Below, piece by piece: positions 1 to 11,627 of a stretch of 64,000 bases of DNA. Each line of letters opens with the position of its first letter. Position 1 is the first letter of the stretch. The notes under the pieces were generated by a model. The model ran no database searches, had not been told where the DNA came from, and saw nothing but the letters and a program-made list of their open reading frames with translations. The stretch is from the NCBI GenBank assembly GCA_036924285.1, contig JAYKYS010000001.1, positions 4,934,501-4,998,500 on the forward strand, in the 5' to 3' direction. This DNA comes from Asterella californica. Its lineage: Eukaryota; Streptophyta; Marchantiopsida; Marchantiales; Aytoniaceae. The translations under genes were made by a program, and so were the position numbers.

Positions 1-2112
1 TGCTACAATCCTTCGTCCAAGCAGTTCTATATCAGTAGAGATGTCGTGTTTGATGAGCTACAGTCTTGGTTTGCACCTGCACCTGTGATAGCCATCCTTG
101 TACCTACTGTAGAACCAAGGAGTCAGTCCACTGTAGTACCTCAGAGTAGTACGTTGAGTGGAGGATCTGGAGAAATCACTGATTCCATATCAGAATCTGT
201 TGCACATAGAGCTGTTGTTAACGCTGGAGTCCACGTAACACAGCCTAGTGGAACTAGTGTAGTTTCTACACAGGATGAGCGCGTGCTATTGCAGCGTATG
301 TTTGACTCATCCAGATATGTGGATCTTCCACATCCCCTGGATACTTTGTCCCAGACCTTGGCGTCTACGTCAGATCAGTTGCAAGGGGAGGTGACTAGTG
401 CACCGATTACCTCTCGCAGATCTGAGCGGCCAAAACATCCAGTGAGTAGGTATATGCATGAAGGTTTTCTTGCTGCGCACCATGCATATATGGCCAATGT
501 TCTTCAGGAACAGGAACCGAGTTCGTTTGAGGAGGCGATGCACAAGGCCCAATGGGTAAGTGCTATGGAAGCTGAACTTGCTGCGCTTCATCACCAACAG
601 ACTTGGGAGTTGGTAGACTTATCTCAGGGTAAGAAAGCGATTGGTTGCAGGTGGGTTTTCAAGGTCAAGCGCAACTCTGATGGTACCGTGTGTCGGTACA
701 AGGCCAGATTGGTAGCTAAGGGCTACGCACAGCAACATGGAGTGGATTTTGAGGAGACCTTTGCTCCTGTTGCGAAGATGGTGACTATTCGAACAGCAGT
801 TGCAGTTGCAACTCAGAAAGGTTGGAAGATGCACCAGATGGACTTCAAGAACGCCTTCCTCAATGGCGATCTTGAGGAGGAGGTCTACATGCAGCAACCT
901 CCTGGTTATGAGGATCCTAAGTTCTCTTCCCGTGCATGTAAGTTACGGAAGGCTCTCTATGGTCTGAAACAGGCACCAAGAGCATGGTATGCAAAGATCA
1001 ATTCTTACTTGCAGTCTCTTGGTTTCCACCTGTGTAGTTCAGACTCTACCTTGTATTCATTGAGAATACGAGACCGGATTGTTGTGATCACCATCTATGT
1101 TGATGACTTGATCATTACCGGTAACTTTGAGGAGCTTATTTCCCAGATCAAGGATCACTTGAAATCCGAGTTCGAGATGATGGACTTAGGGGAACTCAAG
1201 TACTTCCTTGCTGTGGAGTTCATTAGAGATGGGAAGGATGTTTGGCTTGTACAGCGACAGTATGCTCTCAGTATGCTTGAGAGATTTGGTATGCTTGATT
1301 GCAAACCCATTGCTACACCATTAGAGCAAGGGGTAAAGCTAGGAGCAGAGGATGGTGAGTTGCTGGATGATCCACGCATGTACAGACAGATGGTTTGGAG
1401 TCTTATCTACTTGACCATCACCAGACCAGACTTGAGCTATGCTGTCGGTCTGATTAGTCAATTCATGCAGTCACCACGGAGATCACATTTTGAGGCTGTC
1501 AAGCGGATCCTCCGCTACGTGAAGTTCTCCATGCAGTACGGACTTCACTATCGATACGGTGGACCATTGTTGTTACATGGCTACACAGATGCTGATTGGA
1601 CAGGAAGTGCCGACAGGAGATCCACGTCAGGTTACGCTTTTGGACTTGGAAGCGCTGCTATAAGCTGGGCTTCTAAGAAGCAACCCACAGTTGCTTTGTC
1701 ATCCACGGAAGCAGAGTATCGAGGAGCAACGAACGCAACATGCGAATCGATTTGGCTTCGATGTCTGCTATCTGATATTGGTGTGGAGTGTACAGATCCT
1801 GTTGTTGTATATACAGACAACATTAGCAGCATGAAGTTAGCTAGTAATCCTGTTTTCCATGCTAGGACGAAGCACATTGAGGTGCACTATCACTTTATTA
1901 GAGAGAAGGTCCTTGCAGGAGAGATTGAGCTCAGTTATGTGAGCACAGGAGATCAGGTTGCCGATATCTTCACTAAGGCGTTGCCTAGAGATAAGTTTGA
2001 TGCTTTCAGACATTGTCTAGGAGTACAGGATGTAGAGATGAGCTTGAAGGGGAGTGTTGATATAGTCCCAAGCTCTAGTAGATCGACGGCTATCATTAGC
2101 CGGAGTGGTTAG
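1..2112 (+). CDS. Ty1/copia retrotransposon polyprotein, 3' part (integrase end, RT, RNase H)
   Basis: The frame is open from base 1, so the window cuts into the element; the first codons read like the tail of copia integrase (CYNPSSKQFYISRDVVFDE). Reverse transcriptase follows, with RWVFKVKRNSDG near 650, DFKNAFLNGDLEEEVYM near 843, ALYGLKQAPRAWY near 952 and the catalytic YVDD at 1096-1107. RNase H follows with YTDADWTGSADRRSTSGY near 1580 and SSTEAEYRGA near 1700. The product would copy element RNA into cDNA in cytoplasmic particles. No stop or frameshift interrupts the visible part. One oddity is MVWSLIYL where the family normally has a Gly before SLIYL. The last 19 codons run into the 3' LTR. 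It may be recently active, but the 5' half is not visible. Confidence 0.93.
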   Translation, partial: CYNPSSKQFYISRDVVFDELQSWFAPAPVIAILVPTVEPRSQSTVVPQSSTLSGGSGEITDSISESVAHRAVVNAGVHVTQPSGTSVVSTQDERVLLQRMFDSSRYVDLPHPLDTLSQTLASTSDQLQGEVTSAPITSRRSERPKHPVSRYMHEGFLAAHHAYMANVLQEQEPSSFEEAMHKAQWVSAMEAELAALHHQQTWELVDLSQGKKAIGCRWVFKVKRNSDGTVCRYKARLVAKGYAQQHGVDFEETFAPVAKMVTIRTAVAVATQKGWKMHQMDFKNAFLNGDLEEEVYMQQPPGYEDPKFSSRACKLRKALYGLKQAPRAWYAKINSYLQSLGFHLCSSDSTLYSLRIRDRIVVITIYVDDLIITGNFEELISQIKDHLKSEFEMMDLGELKYFLAVEFIRDGKDVWLVQRQYALSMLERFGMLDCKPIATPLEQGVKLGAEDGELLDDPRMYRQMVWSLIYLTITRPDLSYAVGLISQFMQSPRRSHFEAVKRILRYVKFSMQYGLHYRYGGPLLLHGYTDADWTGSADRRSTSGYAFGLGSAAISWASKKQPTVALSSTEAEYRGATNATCESIWLRCLLSDIGVECTDPVVVYTDNISSMKLASNPVFHARTKHIEVHYHFIREKVLAGEIELSYVSTGDQVADIFTKALPRDKFDAFRHCLGVQDVEMSLKGSVDIVPSSSRSTAIISRSG
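2042..2054 (+). other. Polypurine tract of the copia element
   Basis: A purine-rich run ending AAGGGGAG lies directly before the TGTTGATA that opens the LTR. This is the plus-strand priming site of the element. It fits the orientation of the copia ORF. Confidence 0.7.
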
Positions 2113-2290
2113 GGTTGTTAGAGTTAGTTAGAGGGCTAACCCACCATTAGGGTTTCCCTTGTACTCACCTCCACTATATATACAGAGAGAGGCAAAGCCT
2201 CTCTCATCTCATTCCTATTTTACTTCCTTGTCTACTCGCTCTCTCTCTTCTTGGAGTGTCCTCGAAGTATCGATCTTCCTACAGAGAGAA
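2055..2290 (+). repeat. 3' LTR of the copia element (right edge uncertain)
   Basis: The LTR begins with TGTTGATATAG directly after the polypurine tract. It holds a TATA box (TATATATA, 2175-2182) followed by a CT-rich leader, as expected for U3-R-U5. I could not fix the right end: no clean TATCAACA terminus complementary to the start is visible, and the window lacks the 5' LTR for comparison. The end given is an estimate near CCCACA. Confidence 0.55.
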
Positions 2291-3640
2291 CCCACAAATG
2301 CTGTGTGCAGAGCAGCTATCACACTGCCATAAAGAACCATCCTGTTGAGTAACAAAATTCAATTTGAGTACTTTTAATTTATGGTCTAACTCTTCCAAGA
2401 CAAAAGTTAAGGCATAAATGAAAATACGTGTATTATTCTCTTTTTCCGAACTTGGAAGAGATGAATATGCATGCTCTTCTACATGAGGAAATGCATGCAC
2501 TGCTAGAGAACTTTTGTTCATTTTCTATTATCGGAAAATATATAATGTTATGCGAGAAATTTTGCATTAAACTGATAGACAAATCAAATTTTATAGTAAG
2601 TGTTAAATGTTAAGTGCATCTAGACTTGGGGGTGGTCCATACTTAACCCATAATGGAAACACGGACGGATGCTCTTTAGGAAGTACTTATTCGAGAAGCT
2701 GGCAAAGAATAACAAATAATTTATTTAGGTATAAATTAAACTTTTACATATATGCTTCTTCTGGAAGAGGTGAATATTCACGGGTGCCTCAAATAGATGA
2801 CTGAATACACGGAAAGTTTAGTGTCCTGAGCACTTTCCAGTGCTCCAGTGGAGTTGCTCTTAGTCCCATTCATCTTTGGCGCAATTCATCACATATACCA
2901 TGTGTGAATGTGAAAAGAATATAGATCACAGTGTCTTGTAAATACAGTTTTAATACGTCATGACTAATCTGCACTATTTATGAAATCGGCTGACTAATGA
3001 ATTTACTCATTGTAACCCTATTGTCGGTTGTGTGTGGCTGGAGTTGGAATGGAAAAAATATCTTGTGATGCAAAGAGGTGAATGGCAGAAGTGAGCTCGT
3101 AATGATGATGATCCGAAGAACTCAAATATCGTGATAAACATTCTCTTTACAGTTGACGGTTACATCTATAAGGAAAGGAATTCGAGATGCGATGACCAAC
3201 CTTTTACAGTGGACATGAACTCTCTATTATAGTGTGCAAGTTGATGACAGAGTAACAGAGTTACTTCGTACTGTGTGCACACTCTGTAGAAGAGCTCAAG
3301 TATCTGCACTGCGATGTTGCATACACCACACAAGCACTACAAGTTTGTTTAATTCTTGTTTAGTGCCTTCCTCTGGTTGGAATTAAACTAGAATGCTTCA
3401 GACAGCATTTGCTGCAACAACGTCAGCATACAAAGAAGCATGAAAGGCTGGTACCAAAGTAGTCTTGGTTATTCATTGCCGTTCAGACCACTTGCCCCGT
3501 GCATGGCTTCACTCAGCAGAAATCTGGGCAAATGTGTACAAAGTAAGTAATACCAGAAACGCCAGGCCAAGAAAGCCCCTGACGGCCTTATTCACAGAGG
3601 ATTAGTAAGAAAGTTTCTGTAGAAAGTACTAAAAACCTTC
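2291..3640. other. Non-coding, AT-rich; fragments related to a foldback repeat
   Basis: No supportable gene. Around 2365-2480 and 2710-2790 are short AT-rich pieces with an imperfect foldback and the motifs GGAAGAGATGAATATGCATG and GGAAGAGGTGAATATTC, resembling the edge of the foldback repeats near 36000. The rest shows nothing I recognise. Confidence 0.4.
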
Positions 3641-3645
3641 ACAGC

Positions 3646-3921
3646 CTACTGATCAGTACCGAGTTTGCAGAGCAATAGTGCTGTCATTGTTCCTCTACAG
3701 GTAGGACAAGCGTTACTCTTTTCTGGTGGGTGGGAGACAATCTTGTAATAAAGATAATGCATGCGTGGTAGTATCAGAACATTCCACGTGTTTGCGAAAC
3801 ATATTTGGCATAGCGTATCCTCCCTCTCTAACTCGAGATTTTGCTCCAAATTCTCAAGATCTGTCTTGAGTTGAAACCTTTCCGACGTTTTCTCCCTCCA
3901 GACTTTGCTCCGAATCTTCAA
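3646..3921 (-). pseudogene. Degenerate C3HC4 RING-finger C-terminus after a coiled-coil
   Basis: The 91-residue reading starts with a charged helical stretch (residues 11-36) and ends in a RING-like module: C38-x2-C41, LPRMH with H55, then C72-x2-C75 in ACPTCRG. RING domains bind two zinc ions and recruit E2 ubiquitin-conjugating enzymes. Here the expected Cys before MH is Arg53, and the two Cys of the usual xxYCxxC segment are replaced (YLYYKIV). At least three of eight ligands are missing, so zinc binding and ligase activity are unlikely. More minus-strand coiled-coil pieces lie upstream to about 9 kb, so this may be the 3' end of a decayed multi-exon gene. Confidence 0.5.
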
Positions 3922-4351
3922 GATCTTTCTTCAGTTGTTACCCTTTCTAAACGAAGAAGTATGATGCCTAGCTTGCGTTGGAATTTCATCTCCTGCAGTT
4001 CAACAAAATTATCTTGAAAGCTACTTAGCAGACCCTGTTGAGGCTCTTCTACATTCTCTTCGATCCGAGGTCTAACAGCAGTCGATTCCCTCTGCGATCC
4101 CAGGGACATTATTACGTTTTTTTCTTTCCCTACTGTAGAATATCAATCTCCTCTGCTAATACTTTAGAATACTCCTCGAACAATCTTTCTCGCTTTCTAG
4201 TTACTTCAAACTCCAATTTTCTCAAATCGAACAGCTGAAGGAACACAGCTTTCTCTCTGCTTTTCTCTCTGCTGTAGTTCTGATTCCACATGGTGGCTTC
4301 TAATTTGCTTAATACTGGAAGTCTCCACGCAGTATTTGTCCTGCTGATCAA
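3918..4351 (-). pseudogene. Coiled-coil fragments upstream of the RING remnant
   Basis: Two minus-strand readings (4130-4351 and 3918-4109) in different frames are rich in Glu, Lys, Arg and Leu, for example LRKLEFEVTRKRERLFEEYSKV. They have helical periodicity and lead into the RING remnant. Frame changes between them mean either introns I cannot place or decay. The family is not recognised. Confidence 0.3.
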
Positions 4352-4359
4352 TTTTTCTT

Positions 4360-6400
4360 CATCTAGTGAGTGAGTCGTATATTAGGACGTGGTAACTCAA
4401 ACTAGAGCTAGATAATTCACTACTAGCGTTTTTGCTCTACAGCTCTCACCTTCTGGACTGCAACCTAAAGCCAACTCTCTTCCTTTCCGAACAAGATACA
4501 CCAATGACAGAAAGTCTAGTGTTCGAAGCTTAAGTCGAGTACTGCCCGTAGAGCTTGGAACCATCCTTTCGAAATTTTTCTTTGTAGCAATCGAGACATT
4601 TTTGAGTTTACTTCCTTCTTATCCTTCCCTTCGTTGGTTGACATCCCCGAGATGGCTTTAACACACTAGCGCGCGCTTAACGCTACAAACCAGACAATGG
4701 ACCGCTACAAGCTTGTTGAGATTGAGGGAACTGTAAGCATTCATATAACAAGACATCCATGGACTAAGCCTAAACTGAAGGGAGGCAGAGAGTCTGAAAA
4801 TTCACACAAGAGTGAGTCGAGGGTCATCAGTCCCTCTTTACTAGTGAAAAGGAGAAAGAGACAAAGAAGGGATGAACTAATGTTGGGTCCTCATATCCTA
4901 AACTAACTAGTTAGCAAACAGAGCATAGTTAGCTTGCACTGTATTCAACCAAGCTTAAACATCAAAGGATGAACTTCTAAAACTAAAGGCAACCAATGGT
5001 TGCTCAAATGGGCTCTGGGGGAAGCTGAAGTTCGTACTCAGGAAGAGCTTCAGGCAGATGTATCTGAACAACTAAACTCGATCGCACCATGCTTCAAGAT
5101 AGAAACTTGTAGTTACACACGAGACGAGAACAACAATTGTACGCTAAAATGCAGAAGCGTTACCTCACGGCACTTAGACATCAAATCAGACTATTATGCA
5201 TATCTACCGTGTTGAATCCTGTACCGACCCACTTCCGCTCCCAGTATGAAGGATTCTCCTGCTCAGAAAACATTAAACGATGAAGTCAAGCACTTCAAAC
5301 CGAGATCAAAGACCTGTACCTCAGTTACCGCGGGTAAGAACTAGCACAAATCGCCGATCCTACAACTACATAAGAACGCGGGGACTGGGTATCTTTCTTA
5401 ATAGTCTTCTGTCACCTTTTGAAAACGTCATGCACTTTCTGAGCTACTCCTTGTGGAATCTGGATGCTCTGTTCGTTCAGGGAATTCGACCGCTGGTTCA
5501 GATGTGCAAGTGCAATGGATGCTTACCTTTTCTGTTTATCACGTGTTCCTAATAGACTTCACCATCTCCTGATGTCCTGCTTAATAATTTCTGGAGTCAG
5601 CGACACTATGATACGCAGGTAACTGATAAAACTTGCTGAGAGAGATTGTATACAATGAGGAATAAAGTTCAATGAACAAACCCCGTGGGTGACAGTACGT
5701 ACAGTAAGGAAGAGGCTCTAACAGTCCACTCTCAGGATCACTAAAATCGCTGTTAGACTCAGTGGAGTCTAAATGGAATACAGCCTTCTAGCGATCCCCT
5801 GCATTGTTACACTTCTCCAAGCTATTCATACCTAGTATTGCTGTCTTGAATTCATCACAGAAACTACTGGGGGACTAATCAAACTAAGTTCTACAGGAAA
5901 CTGGCTGGATTCACCATCTTCAGCTTCAGACTTATGACCTCTCGTTTGTTCTTCCTGTGCTAACTTCTTGACACCACTCTGTAACTATCTTACACACAGC
6001 TGTTTCCGGATTCTTTGATCCAAAATTGAGCAACCCAATGTGATCATTCAAGGTCATGCAATTGCTTATATAACCTTTAGCGTTTCACATCACCAAGAAC
6101 AAGTTGTTCGCTTGACAAAGCAGAATGCTCCAACCTTAGCTGATTCGACGAATTTCTTTACGAGAAGGAATTCACCAGCGCGAAAGCCCACGTGTTTAGA
6201 GGATTGGTATGCCCTACCATTCAAGTCCCAGTTGGATTAGAGGCTTTACGCATACATCAAAACAGTACTAGTCTTTTACGGTGATCACTCGTACTGGTTT
6301 CCAGAAGGAAGGTGGCTAGTGTTCATCCACAATACTCTCCACGTCCTCTTGATATTCAGCATATATCTTTCCCTAGTAGCGACTGCAATGTCAGTATAAA
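4360..6400. other. No recognisable gene
   Basis: Mixed composition with only short open frames. I see no protein motif, no convincing repeat and no RNA gene. It could hold introns of the minus-strand coiled-coil locus on either side. Confidence 0.4.
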
Positions 6401-6404
6401 CTCT

Positions 6405-6728
6405 CTAAAACGCTTTTATCTTAACTCTCAAGTTATATCCTCCCTCGCCTTCTCTGACTTTCAGATTAAGACTGATGTCTGGGAAAGTACTTTGTATTCG
6501 TCGAACGATCACATCTTTCAGCTCCTTCTTTTCTTGTGGAGCTCGGTCTCGCCTGTACAGTTCCTTGTACTCTGACAACGCCCGTAGCAAGAACGAGACA
6601 ACGAGGGCTTTACGTCTTACGCCTGCCGGGAAGCTTGGATTCCTCTTGGATACTGGAACGGTTGAATGGTTTCTAGAAAGAAAAACCATTTTAGCTGGCT
6701 GCGGTAGGGCATCTCGCAAGCAAGACAA
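6405..6728 (-). pseudogene. Charged coiled-coil-like segment, unknown
   Basis: A 107-residue minus-strand reading with heptad-like charged sequence (LLRALSEYKELYRRDRAPQE, then KKELKDVIVRRI). It lies in line with similar readings at 7200-7822 and 3918-4351, suggesting one coiled-coil gene or its remains. An overlapping plus-strand frame (6475-6858) looks like a shadow. No family assigned. Confidence 0.3.
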
Positions 6729-7189
6729 ATCTTATTTCCGTCCCAGGACTTTGAGTAAGCAGTCAAGGTGGATCATGTGTTCGCAAGTTCATGTAAGGTA
6801 TCCACCCATCGGTCCCAACAAAATCAACAGACTTGGAATGTTTGGAGTATTATACTGACAGAAACTTCAGAAACTGACATGGACCTCCAGTTCGGATAGA
6901 ATCCTAAAATATTGCTGTTGAACTACTGCTCTTTTATTTTGTCATCATCGTCCTTGGAGGTCTGTAAAGCAAAATTTTAATATTGTTCAAGTCGGTTAGA
7001 TTCCCAACCTCTCCTCTGTTAACGCTCTTCATCCTCTGTACAAAAGATCTCTCACGACTAACCAATGCCATTTGTTTGTCTAAAAGCCATCACCACATCA
7101 CCGAGGATGGGATTGGTTGGATTATTCTGGAATTTAGTTCTCGACTCGCGTAGCCTTCTATGATCCAATAGGTCAGCCGGACGCCACAT

Positions 7190-7822
7190 GCGTGATTTTT
7201 TGGCTGCTGCTTCTTATCCGCCTATATGTACGGATGCCAACTTCCAGTTTCTCCCGTTCTTTTGAGAGTTGTTTGATCTCTTGTTGCATCTGCTCTTCAG
7301 ATGCAGTCGATTATGTCCGTTGCTTCTGCAGCACCTCTCGAAGCTGCAATACTCGTGTCATCTCTTTCTTTCTGGGTAAGAAGTGCTTTGTTCAGCCTTT
7401 CCAAACTTTTACACATTTGAGCATTATATACGCTTTCATTCAATCCATCTCTTCTCCTCTCAATCTTTTAATCGTCTCATCTCGTCCAGTTAATTGCCCC
7501 TCTAAATCTTGGACCGGACCAGAGATGACTCGATACGGTAACTCAACATGTCTCTCAGTTGAGCCTTCTCTTGTTTCAATTGTACCGTTACGTCCTTGGC
7601 TGAGAACAACTTCGTTCGAATGTCACTTTCTTCTGGTAATAATCTCTTCAACATTTCAGTGGTTTCCATCTCTCTTATTGCGGCATCTAAGAAATGTGCT
7701 GCTTGTATCAACTTCGCACTAAACCACATTAGGGTCAGGCAAATGGATCCGCATTGGATTTGGCATGTCTCCAGCAGCTCCACCTTCAACCGTACGGCCT
7801 CGAAGGCCAGGACGAGTACCAC
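7190..7822 (-). pseudogene. Coiled-coil segment of the minus-strand locus, interrupted
   Basis: The reading 7502-7822 includes KLFSAKDVTVQLKQEKAQL. Further downstream on the same strand, reading with stops and frame changes, are heptad-rich stretches such as EEQMQQEIKQLSKEREKLEV (around 7240-7310). The composition is typical of a long coiled coil. Interruptions argue for decay or unrecognised introns. The partner or function is unknown. Confidence 0.35.
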
Positions 7823-8243
7823 TATCAGCAGGAGACTGTGTAGACGGAGGACTACCTAAACCATAATCCTGAAGTGGTGGACTACTGATTCGAACAGCGC
7901 CCTCCGCTGAACGCTTTTCTATACCTGTCTGCTAAGATATAACCGGACTACTTGGCCCTTGCTCGCTCAGCCTCTTGGCTGGAGGTCCAGCTTTAACCTG
8001 ACGCCCTTCAATGTCACCGAGTAGAAGTGGTCGTTGGATAGCAATATCAGCAGGAGACCGTGGAGGGCTATTGATTAGATCCGCACGCTCTTGCGAACGA
8101 TTCTCTAAACCAGCCTGCCGTAATTGAGACAATTTAATACTTGACCCTGAAGTATGCTCATTGCTTAGCCGTGACTCAGTAGAACGGACTATCTTCTCAT
8201 TGCTGAAATCAATCGGGTGTGGGGCAAATAGACCTTGGCCCAC
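7820..8243 (-). pseudogene. Pro/Ser-rich low-complexity segment with an imperfect internal repeat
   Basis: The minus strand reads a Ser/Pro/Arg-rich segment (LINSPPRSPADIAIQRPLLL). A related unit recurs about 170 bases downstream (RISSPPLQDYGLGSPPSTQS) behind a stop. On the plus strand both units contain TATCAGCAGGAGAC. It looks like a disordered linker of the coiled-coil locus. No function assigned. Confidence 0.3.
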
Positions 8244-8403
8244 AGCAATTTACAGAATGCTTTGGAGAACTCATCTGTTGCATTGGTCTTCAACTGTCAT
8301 TTTCTAGCAAATTCGATCGAGGACCACATCTCATACGCATTTGGAAATTGTTTGATCATCTCAATGTCTATGCAGTCTTGCAGAAATCTAACTTTCCATC
8401 TCT

Positions 8404-8994
8404 TTAGAGATTCAGCAACGGGACCACCCTCCCGCTATGGAATTTAGAATTCGGATAAAAGTGAAGCATCACATCTGTGTCAGATACGCATAATCCAACA
8501 TTGAATTTGGTGATCGTTGGCAGCGATGTTCGAGATCGGTCTACGGCGAGAACTTCGCCTCTTGATTGATCAGGTACGTAAGACTTCTTCTGACGAAGCC
8601 TTGGGCAGACCCTCCACTCTTGGTCGTCCTTAGTCTTAGATGTGAGCGCTTGGGCCGAGGTTAAAAATTGGGCTTCATGGACCACCTGGTTCACATAAAG
8701 GTCCCATAGTTGAACCAGATCTCGATGTTTCAGTGCTTCTACATCTGTTAATTCTTGAGCTTTGATCCGACCTCTGAACCGGCCTCCGGTTCCTCTTGGT
8801 GACATCATCGAGCTAGGGCTGGTATAGTCGAGGTGTAAAGGGAGCATTGTATAAAAAGAATAGCAAGTGATATCTTCAAGTTCGAGAGCCTGTCTTTGAA
8901 ATACATCCAGGTCTTGGTGTGACAAAGAGCTTCGCAAGTTAATCGCAAGCTTGGTCTTGAATGTAATTATGTGTAAAACGCCACGCTGTTTCAA
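8404..8994 (-). CDS. Hypothetical protein segment, 196 codons, possibly an exon of the coiled-coil/RING locus
   Basis: This is the longest uninterrupted minus-strand frame between 2 and 9.5 kb. It has a basic RGTGGRFRGR patch followed by a helical, plausibly folded stretch (DVEALKHRDLVQLWDLYVNQ then VVHEAQFL). I do not recognise the family. Co-orientation with the coiled-coil and RING pieces downstream suggests a single locus of about 5.6 kb transcribed leftward. Without expression data or a homologue, splice sites cannot be set. Confidence 0.35.
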   Translation of the reverse strand: MKQRGVLHIITFKTKLAINLRSSLSHQDLDVFQRQALELEDITCYSFYTMLPLHLDYTSPSSMMSPRGTGGRFRGRIKAQELTDVEALKHRDLVQLWDLYVNQVVHEAQFLTSAQALTSKTKDDQEWRVCPRLRQKKSYVPDQSRGEVLAVDRSRTSLPTITKFNVGLCVSDTDVMLHFYPNSKFHSGRVVPLLNL

Positions 8995-9029
8995 CAGCGC
9001 TTGTTGATTTCACTGATTGCTGCGATCAG

Positions 9030-9410
9030 GTTTGATTTGTCCCAATGTGCTGTATATGCCTCCTTTCCAAGTGGTTGGGATTGCGGTTCCTCCTGGGAAT
9101 CTCTGGCACAGGCGACTGGTCTCTGTCTCAGTCTGTGAAGCACATCGAATGAGTCTTCAGCCTCAAATCTCGAAGACGGAGTATGTTTCCGCAGCTGAAA
9201 ATTCGTGCCAATGAACTTTGGCCGATGGGTCGTACTAGCAACATTCGGTGCGCACATCGGTTCAAGTTATTAGTGATCGGTGCAACTTTTCTTCTTATGC
9301 TGCAGATTTTGGTCTCTACCTTCGAGAGGTCTGCTCAGTCCAATATGTGATTTGTCCCAGTGTGTTGTATATGCTTTTTTGGGATTGCAGTGTAACAAAA
9401 CGTTACTTTG
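9030..9410. repeat. Short direct duplication
   Basis: GATTTGTCCCAATGTGCTGT (from 9039) recurs as GATTTGTCCCAGTGTGTTGT (from 9349), each followed by ATATGC and, a little later, TTGGGATTGC. Read on the minus strand the two copies give the near-identical peptides KEAYTAHWDKS and KKAYTTHWDKS. This is a local duplication of roughly 45-65 bp, about 310 bp apart. Confidence 0.55.
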
Positions 9411-9549
9411 TAATGCTAACAAAGAACACAAGAGAGAAAAAAAGGCAAAGGTAATGTTCTCAAAGAGAACAATATAAATAATGAGTAAAGAGCCAAAATA
9501 ATAACTTTTATGTACAAAAGGAAAAAGCAAGAGGAAAAAATCGCACCTT

Positions 9550-10870
9550 TATATTACAGCACACTGTGAATACATTCAATCTGTGTGTGAGAAGACTGCT
9601 TAAGCTCTCATCAGTTTCTCGCTGCTGTTTAACAACGACTGTCTCTGCTCTCATCTATCCGTCAGCAATGCTATGCTCCGCGACTTTTTATTTATCCTAT
9701 AAGGTGCTGCTGTATCCTGTATCCGCGATCCAGTGTGCTGCTGTAACTTGGCGGCGCAGTACGTAGGCAGGATTCTCAAGGCCTGACTAATTAGCTAGGC
9801 AGATTCAGATCCAGAACACCAGATCTGGTCGCTCATCTGTCCATGACATCAGTTCATACTTCGTCTCTACTTGCTCATCCAAAATGGCGAAACAGCACAG
9901 TACACGGGAACTCCTCCCATTGTGATAACTGTATCTCGAGATATAGCCTTGATGAAGTTCGAGAGGAAATGGTAAGGTTTCATGGCCTGGAACGCAGAGC
10001 CGAGAACGTACAGTGTAAGTAAGGGAGGGAGAAGGTGATTGAAGAGCTTCGAAAGCGAAAGGCCGGAGAGCGAAAAGACAGTCAGAAGTGGAGTGTCATC
10101 ATCTTGATCCGTTGCCAGATTCCCTGATCTCAGCAAACAGTCAAAACAAGCAACTGTTCGGATAGGATTCGTATACCATCTGCACATACCCGGAATTTGC
10201 TTGAACTCGACCAGCGTGCCGTCGGTTCTAAAGTCGTGCAGGGAGCCTATGATCATTTAATCCTTCTTAATCTAGACTCCAGTAACACACGGTGGACGGT
10301 TACACACCATCCATCAGGAAAAAGGGAAAAGAGCATCTAATATATGCAAACCGAGTCCCAAGACAGAAGGTTATGCGGAAAAGAGTGAGACATATATTAA
10401 CATAAGAAAGTGGCACACTTTGTGCTCAAGAATCTCTCTCGCTGTCAAACAAGTGTTGCCGCAATATCATGGAGAAGATTATTACTGCACGCAAGTCAAC
10501 TGGAAACTGATATCTGCTACTATCCAGAGTACTCTCGGTAATAACATATAGATATATGCATCAACTGAAGACTTATATTCCATTCCTTTCGGGCTGAAAC
10601 TGTTTCCTGGAAGACATTCTGCAGGAACATAGACAGCATATTTAGAAGGCCAAGGCTCTTGCGCGAAGACTAAACAACCGTTTCCTCGTGGAGAAACCGT
10701 CTTCTTATACTCTTGCGGACCGTACAAACGTCCGTTCATCACTACGCACCCGAAAAGAACTTCGTCAGCTTGTCCTGTCGTAACCGGAGAAGGTCACCAT
10801 CATTCGATAACAGAGACTGGGGCACACACACACGAGACTGAGAAATTTCTTCCCCCCCCTCTTCTTCCTA
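9550..10870. other. Low-coding stretch with two unassigned minus-strand ORFs
   Basis: Minus-strand frames at 9867-10256 (129 codons) and 10482-10742 (86 codons) are open but match nothing I recognise. The second has a protein-like composition (MNGRLYGPQEYKKTVSPRG), so an exon is possible. No promoter or poly(A) signal was placed. Confidence 0.3.
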
Positions 10871-10879
10871 TTCATGGTT

Positions 10880-11175
10880 ATTCACCTCTCTTCCATCTGA
10901 AGCTAAATTTATTACCTAACCCTCTCGAAGGGAAGGTTAGGTAATAACTTAATGTATTTATGTATGTATTGTTTTGGTCTAGTAGTCTCCTGCACTTGTA
11001 CCCCTGAAGCGGATACTCTTGCACTCCACTTAAGAGTTTTGTAACAACGTTCTTGGAATAATTAACATATAATATTTGAATTATTATTTTGATTTTTATT
11101 AAATTTAATCTAGAATATTTATATATTACTTATAACATTTCCAAAAGGTACAGAAGTTGATTGAGCGTGGATTCT
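10880..11175 (+). repeat. AT-rich foldback repeat, copy 1
   Basis: It begins near TTCACCTCTCTTCCATCTGA and carries an inverted repeat (TTATTACCTAACC at 10909-10921 against GGTTAGGTAATAA at 10935-10947). It then has GCACTTGTACCCCTGAAGCG and an AT-rich tail with TAACATATAATATT. It ends near AAGTTGATTGAGCGTG. The same order of motifs occurs in four other copies in this window. No coding capacity; a non-autonomous mobile repeat is the likely nature. Confidence 0.65.
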
Positions 11176-11627
11176 CCTCTTCGTGGAGAATAATAATTCT
11201 CCTCTTCTTCTGTCTCTTCATCGTCATGAAGGTTCTCTAATGCCCCCTCTTTCTTGCTATACTCTCTCACTTTCTAGAGCTGAGTCACCGACGGCGAGAG
11301 AGGACTCCATGCCATCCCACTACGAGACACGTTTTCTTCTCCAACTGGCCCGTTTTTACACTCTTTCTTGCATGTTCCCATCCCTTTCGTGCAAAGGAAT
11401 CGACACGGAATCTTCGTATGTGAGAACCTATCGTTTAGTTTTTAGCGAGCATGTGTACGTAAGAGTAATTATTTCATGACCCTCTCTAGGCCTTCTGACT
11501 TGCAACCTTCCCGCCTGCAGTCGTTGCCTCACTTCTGACGTTTGATGTGAAGTGGGGATGACCCCTTCCAAATGATTGACGTTTCACTGCTCATCAGTTC
11601 ATGCTTTATAGTTAACTCTTATGGTTG

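Noticed and set aside
370..1877. Minus-strand open frames across the copia pol
   Set aside because: They are antisense shadows of a clear RT/RNase H frame and have no motif.
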